From the NCBI GenBank assembly GCA_965197575.1, contig OZ240214.1, positions 2,232,001 through 2,296,000 on the forward strand: a DNA stretch of 64,000 nt, written 5' to 3'. A model generated the notes under the pieces. It did not search any database and was not told the origin of the DNA. It worked only from the letters and a program-made list of their open reading frames with translations. A program made the position numbers and the translations under genes. Below are positions 61,036-64,000 of this stretch, piece by piece (positions within the stretch are counted from its first letter, which is position 1; the number at the start of each line of letters is the position of its first letter). The stretch comes from VXOI01 sp965197575. Lineage in GTDB: Bacteria; Chloroflexota; Dehalococcoidia; Lucifugimonadales; UBA3495.

Positions 61036-61992
61036 TCATACCCTGACCGGCTGCATATTCTGCTTGAAGAACTCTACAGTCTGTCTCAGGCCATCGGCAA
61101 GACTGGTCTTGGGAGTCCAGCCCAATTCCGCTACGGCCCCGGAACAGTCGAGGCTGATCCGGTATACCTCGCCGAGGCGGGCCGGCGCGTGGGAAGCGTC
61201 CCACTTGTACCCGGTGATTTCCTTGAGCAACTCGAAGATCCGGTTCACGCTCACGGATTCGCCGCTGGCGATGTTCAGCGCCTTGCCGTCGCCCTTATGT
61301 ATGGCGGCTATGTTGGCGTCGATCACGTCGGAAACCGCGACAAAGTCGCGCTCCTGGGTGCCATCGCCGAAAATCTGCGGGCGCTTGCCCTCCAACATCA
61401 TCGCGGCGAAAATGGCGATCACCCCGGCTTCTCCTTCGGGGTTCTGCCGCGGCCCATAAACGTTGCCGTAGCGGAGGGAGGTGTAGTTCAGCCGGTGCTG
61501 GCGGTAGTAGTAGTCCAAGTACCGCTCGGCGACGTGCTTGGACATTCCATAGGGCGAGACCGGCAACACGGGCGCGTCATCGGGGCAGGGGAGGGTTTCG
61601 GCGTCGCCGTAAAGCGCGCCGCCGGTACACGAGTAAACGACCTTCCCGACCCCCACGCGGCGGGCGGCTTCCAGGATACGTAGAGTGCCCAGCACGTTGA
61701 CCTCGGCATCGAGTATGGGGTCGGCCGTGGAGCGGGACACGCTGGCTTGAGCAGCCAAGTGGAACACCAGCTCCGGCTCCTCCTTCTGGAACACCTCAGC
61801 AACGGAAGGCTGGGTTATGTCCGTATGGTAAAAGACGGCGTGCTGGTCGATGTTCTTGATCTTGCCGTGGGTAAGGTTGTCGACGACCACGACCCGGTAG
61901 CCCAACTCCAACAGCCGGTCAACCATGTGGGACGCTATGAACCCTGCCCCGCCCGTGACGAGGGCAGTCCTGCCCTCACCCGAATTCTGCAC
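61036..61992 (-). CDS. NAD-dependent sugar-nucleotide epimerase/dehydratase
   Basis: A 318-residue short-chain extended dehydrogenase. The NAD motif is VTGGAGFIASHM, the substrate triad includes the Thr/Ser of SCTGGALYGD and the YGMSK Tyr-Lys pair (about residues 145-150), and LRYGNVYGPRQNP and GDGTQERDFVAVSDV are typical of UDP-glucose 4-epimerase (GalE)-like enzymes. It probably changes a UDP-sugar for cell-surface polysaccharide. Substrate cannot be fixed from sequence. Confidence 0.88.
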   Translation of the reverse strand: MQNSGEGRTALVTGGAGFIASHMVDRLLELGYRVVVVDNLTHGKIKNIDQHAVFYHTDITQPSVAEVFQKEEPELVFHLAAQASVSRSTADPILDAEVNVLGTLRILEAARRVGVGKVVYSCTGGALYGDAETLPCPDDAPVLPVSPYGMSKHVAERYLDYYYRQHRLNYTSLRYGNVYGPRQNPEGEAGVIAIFAAMMLEGKRPQIFGDGTQERDFVAVSDVIDANIAAIHKGDGKALNIASGESVSVNRIFELLKEITGYKWDASHAPARLGEVYRISLDCSGAVAELGWTPKTSLADGLRQTVEFFKQNMQPVRV

Positions 61993-62245
61993 TGTTGGCC
62001 GATCCTCGCTGCGGTCTTAAAAATTCCCCAGCCAAAACCGGGGACTCGAATATCATAAACTCAACCGGCAGACAGCACAACGATTCAACGATTCTCTGCG
62101 CGCTCCGCGGTGAGTTGACTTGTACGCGCGTCCAGACTCGTTCGGGCCGTTGGAGCGGGGTGAAAACTATGTTACAGTTTTGGCGCTTTGACCAGCGCGG
62201 CGCGGGGCTGCGGCTGCTGAATTCTGAAGACCAGGAGGCCGGACC

Positions 62246-63142
62246 ATGGCCGAAAAAATCGGATTTGTCGGGCTGGGCATCATGGGCAAGCCCATGGCCC
62301 GAAACCTGCTCAAGGCGGGGTACGACCTCACCGTTTACGACATCGTCGGCGAGGCGGTCGAAGAGGTGGTGGGCGACGGCGCTGCGCCCGCTTCTTCCAG
62401 CAAGGAAGTCGCGGCGGCTACAGGGAAAATCATCACCATGCTGCCCGACTCGGCGGACTCGGAGCGGGCCATCCTCGGCCCCGACGGGGTGCTGGAGGGA
62501 GCGGACCCGGGATCGGTCATTATCGACATGAGCTCCATCGCGCCCCTGGTCTCCCAGCGCATTGCAGCCGCTTGCGCCGAGAAGGGCGTCGAGATGCTGG
62601 ACGCGCCGGTCAGCGGCGGCGAGCCGGGGGCCATCGCCGGCACTCTGGCCATCATGGTCGGCGGCAAGCAGGATATATTCGACCAGAACTTCGACCTGCT
62701 GAAGGTCATGGGCGGCAACGTGGTGCTTACCGGCGACATCGGCGCGGGCGGCGTGACCAAGCTGGCCAACCAGATCATCGTCGCCGCCAACATCGAGGCC
62801 CTGGCCGAGGCGCTGGTGCTGGCCCAAAAGGCCGGGGTGGACCCGGAGAACGTGTTCAACGCCATCCGGGGCGGCCTCGCCGGGAGCGCGGTGATGGAGG
62901 CCAAGGCCCCGATGATGCTCAGCCGCAACTTCCGTGCCGGCTTCCGGGTGAGGCTCCATCAGAAGGACCTGCGCAACGTGCTTGCGACCGCCCAGGAATT
63001 GAACATCCCGCTGCCGGTGACTTCGCTCCTGCAACAGATGCTGGGGGCCTTGGTGAACGAAGGCGAGTCCGAATCGGACCACTCCGCCCTCCTGAAATTC
63101 GTGGAAGACTTGGCGAAGATCGAGGTCAAAGCGGGCGGGTGA
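62246..63142 (+). CDS. 3-hydroxyacid dehydrogenase, 2-hydroxy-3-oxopropionate reductase-like
   Basis: A 298-residue NAD(P)-dependent beta-hydroxyacid dehydrogenase (GarR/HIBADH family). It has the Rossmann motif GFVGLGIMGKPMARNLLKAGYDL, the substrate-binding DAPVSGGEPGAIAGTLAIMVGG, and the catalytic Lys in GGVTKLANQIIVAANIEAL. It likely reduces tartronate semialdehyde to glycerate, or oxidises a related hydroxyacid. A CCAGGAGG site precedes the ATG. The 250-base gap upstream (61993-62245) contains no gene I can see. Confidence 0.9.
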   Translation: MAEKIGFVGLGIMGKPMARNLLKAGYDLTVYDIVGEAVEEVVGDGAAPASSSKEVAAATGKIITMLPDSADSERAILGPDGVLEGADPGSVIIDMSSIAPLVSQRIAAACAEKGVEMLDAPVSGGEPGAIAGTLAIMVGGKQDIFDQNFDLLKVMGGNVVLTGDIGAGGVTKLANQIIVAANIEALAEALVLAQKAGVDPENVFNAIRGGLAGSAVMEAKAPMMLSRNFRAGFRVRLHQKDLRNVLATAQELNIPLPVTSLLQQMLGALVNEGESESDHSALLKFVEDLAKIEVKAGG

Positions 63143-63148
63143 GAATTA

Positions 63149-63197
63149 GGAATGGTGAGTGCGGAATTGGGGCCGCCTTTTCCGCATTCTTCATTCC
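63149..63197. terminator. bidirectional hairpin between convergent genes
   Basis: 18 bases at 63149-63166 and 63180-63197 are imperfect inverted copies (GGAATG..TGCGGAA against TTCCGCA..CATTCC, 14 of 18 pairing). It fills the gap between two convergent genes and would serve both as terminator. The sequence type is also common as a dispersed intergenic repeat. Confidence 0.6.
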
Positions 63198-64000
63198 CTA
63201 TTCCAAATTCCGGAAGCGTTCGTCTCTCCAGTCCAGGGCCGCCCGCAGTCCTTTCTCGGCGCTGATGGCGTTGAACTCTTCCTGCTCCGGGCTGGCGCTG
63301 GTGTCGAAGATGGTCATCAGGTCCAGGTTGTGGTCCAGGGCGGTCAGAAACCCCATGCTTTCCAGGGAGCGGTTGACCGCGGCTTTGGTCATCTTGACGC
63401 CGATCTGCGGCAACAGGCATATCTTCCGGGCCACCCGCTCGCACTCGGCCATCAGGTCGTCGTGGGGCACCACCCGGTTCACCAAGCCGATGCGGGCGGC
63501 CGCGTGGGCGTCCACGGTGTCGCCGGTTAGCAGCAACTCCTTCGCGTTGGCCAGGTTCACGCTGTAGGGCGTGATCAGCAAGGGCGGGCCGAACCCGGCC
63601 CGGATTTCCGGCTCCCCCATGACGGCGCGGTCCGACGCGATCTTGATGTCGCAGACCTGCACCAACTCGCAGGCCCCCCCAAGAGCATAGCCGTTGACGG
63701 CGGCGATGACCGGCTTGCTCAGGTTCCAGACCATCATAAAGGTCTCGATGTGGCCCTTCAGATGGGTGCGCCAAGCGTCGGCGGGCCCTTCGTGGGGGTC
63801 GGCTGAGCCCGGCCCCGGCTGGATATCGAAACCGGCGGAGAAAGCCCGCCCAGCTCCGGTGAGTATCGCCACTCGCACCTCGGTATCCGCCTCGACGACC
63901 TCCAGCGCCTCCCGGAACTCGGCTATCAGAGCCGGGTTGAGCGCGTTCAGCTTGTCGGGGCGGTTGAGCGTTATGCAAGCAACCGCTTCCCTGCGCTCGT
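63198..64000 (-). CDS. enoyl-CoA hydratase/isomerase (cut by window edge)
   Basis: A crotonase-fold protein; the N-terminus lies beyond base 64000. The visible part begins ERREAVACITLNRPDKLNALN. The oxyanion-hole pieces are GAGRAFSAGFDI and VNGYALGGACELVQVCD; the Glu in GGACEL and the one in MGEPEIRAGFGPP match the two catalytic glutamates of true hydratases. It would hydrate a trans-2-enoyl-CoA. The last part has a helical C-terminus. It converges with the reductase gene, through a shared hairpin. Confidence 0.9.
   Translation of the reverse strand, partial: ERREAVACITLNRPDKLNALNPALIAEFREALEVVEADTEVRVAILTGAGRAFSAGFDIQPGPGSADPHEGPADAWRTHLKGHIETFMMVWNLSKPVIAAVNGYALGGACELVQVCDIKIASDRAVMGEPEIRAGFGPPLLITPYSVNLANAKELLLTGDTVDAHAAARIGLVNRVVPHDDLMAECERVARKICLLPQIGVKMTKAAVNRSLESMGFLTALDHNLDLMTIFDTSASPEQEEFNAISAEKGLRAALDWRDERFRNLE

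Overview
The window looks like a chromosomal piece of a high-GC, free-living or host-associated bacterium. The gene content suggests a member of the Chloroflexota, of the SAR202/Dehalococcoidia kind. The signs are many paralogous CaiB/BaiF CoA-transferases, flavin-dependent oxidoreductases of several families, a Baeyer-Villiger-type monooxygenase, Uma2 nucleases, DUF4389, PAC2 and CtaG/FixH-like proteins, GTG/TTG starts and strong GGAGG ribosome sites. This placement is an inference from gene content; no rRNA is present. The only RNA gene seen is tRNA-Asp at 22085-22160, with a clear promoter.

Layout. Positions 1-14.4 kb hold catabolic and uptake genes: a cut alpha/beta hydrolase, VOC proteins, an Asp-box propeller, a maleylpyruvate-isomerase-like protein, a BVMO, PAC2, a PhnD-like binding protein, a peptide-type ABC operon (binding protein plus two permeases, no ATPase), a broken Uma2, a dialkylglycine-decarboxylase-like enzyme and an LLM oxidoreductase. 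The second permease is interrupted by a 143-bp element with perfect terminal inverted repeats. Positions 14.7-22 kb are one block: response regulator, histidine kinase, Thr/Pro-rich lipoprotein and a 1513-residue secreted repeat protein. Positions 22-29.6 kb hold tRNA-Asp, a phosphosugar isomerase, an MBL-fold hydrolase, RidA/Lrp-domain/NIPSNAP genes, a carboxymuconolactone decarboxylase-like protein, an orphan molybdenum hydroxylase and a Uma2 gene. Positions 29.7-44.9 kb are a plus-strand CoA-ester region: five CaiB/BaiF transferases, a CitE-like lyase, a MaoC-type hydratase, a phosphatase and a Lon-like protease. A tandemly duplicated two-gene module (nuclease-like protein plus DUF2283 protein) sits inside it. 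Positions 45-49.6 kb hold a CDF metal exporter, FixH-like and CtaG oxidase-assembly proteins, HicAB and an SsuD-like LLM enzyme, followed by an amidase.

Positions 51.2-58 kb are the accessory heart of the window. An MmeI-type single-chain restriction-modification enzyme is followed, on the same strand, by serial copies of a small two-gene unit. Each copy is joined through a repeat of the last ~40 bases of the methylase gene, and the copies show every stage of decay: intact, frameshifted, truncated and chimeric. On the other side lies a single-chain fusion of an MNT nucleotidyltransferase and a HEPN domain (normally two separate toxin-antitoxin proteins), a small unknown basic protein, and dispersed short repeats. 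Positions 58.1-64 kb return to housekeeping and metabolism: an AcoX-like NAD-kinase-fold protein, a TauE/SafE exporter, thioredoxin reductase, a sugar-nucleotide epimerase, a GarR-like reductase and a cut enoyl-CoA hydratase.

The most promising leads are the growing array at the 3' end of the methylase gene, the fused MNT-HEPN gene with a possible internal start, the duplicated DUF2283 module, and the small palindromic element in the permease gene.
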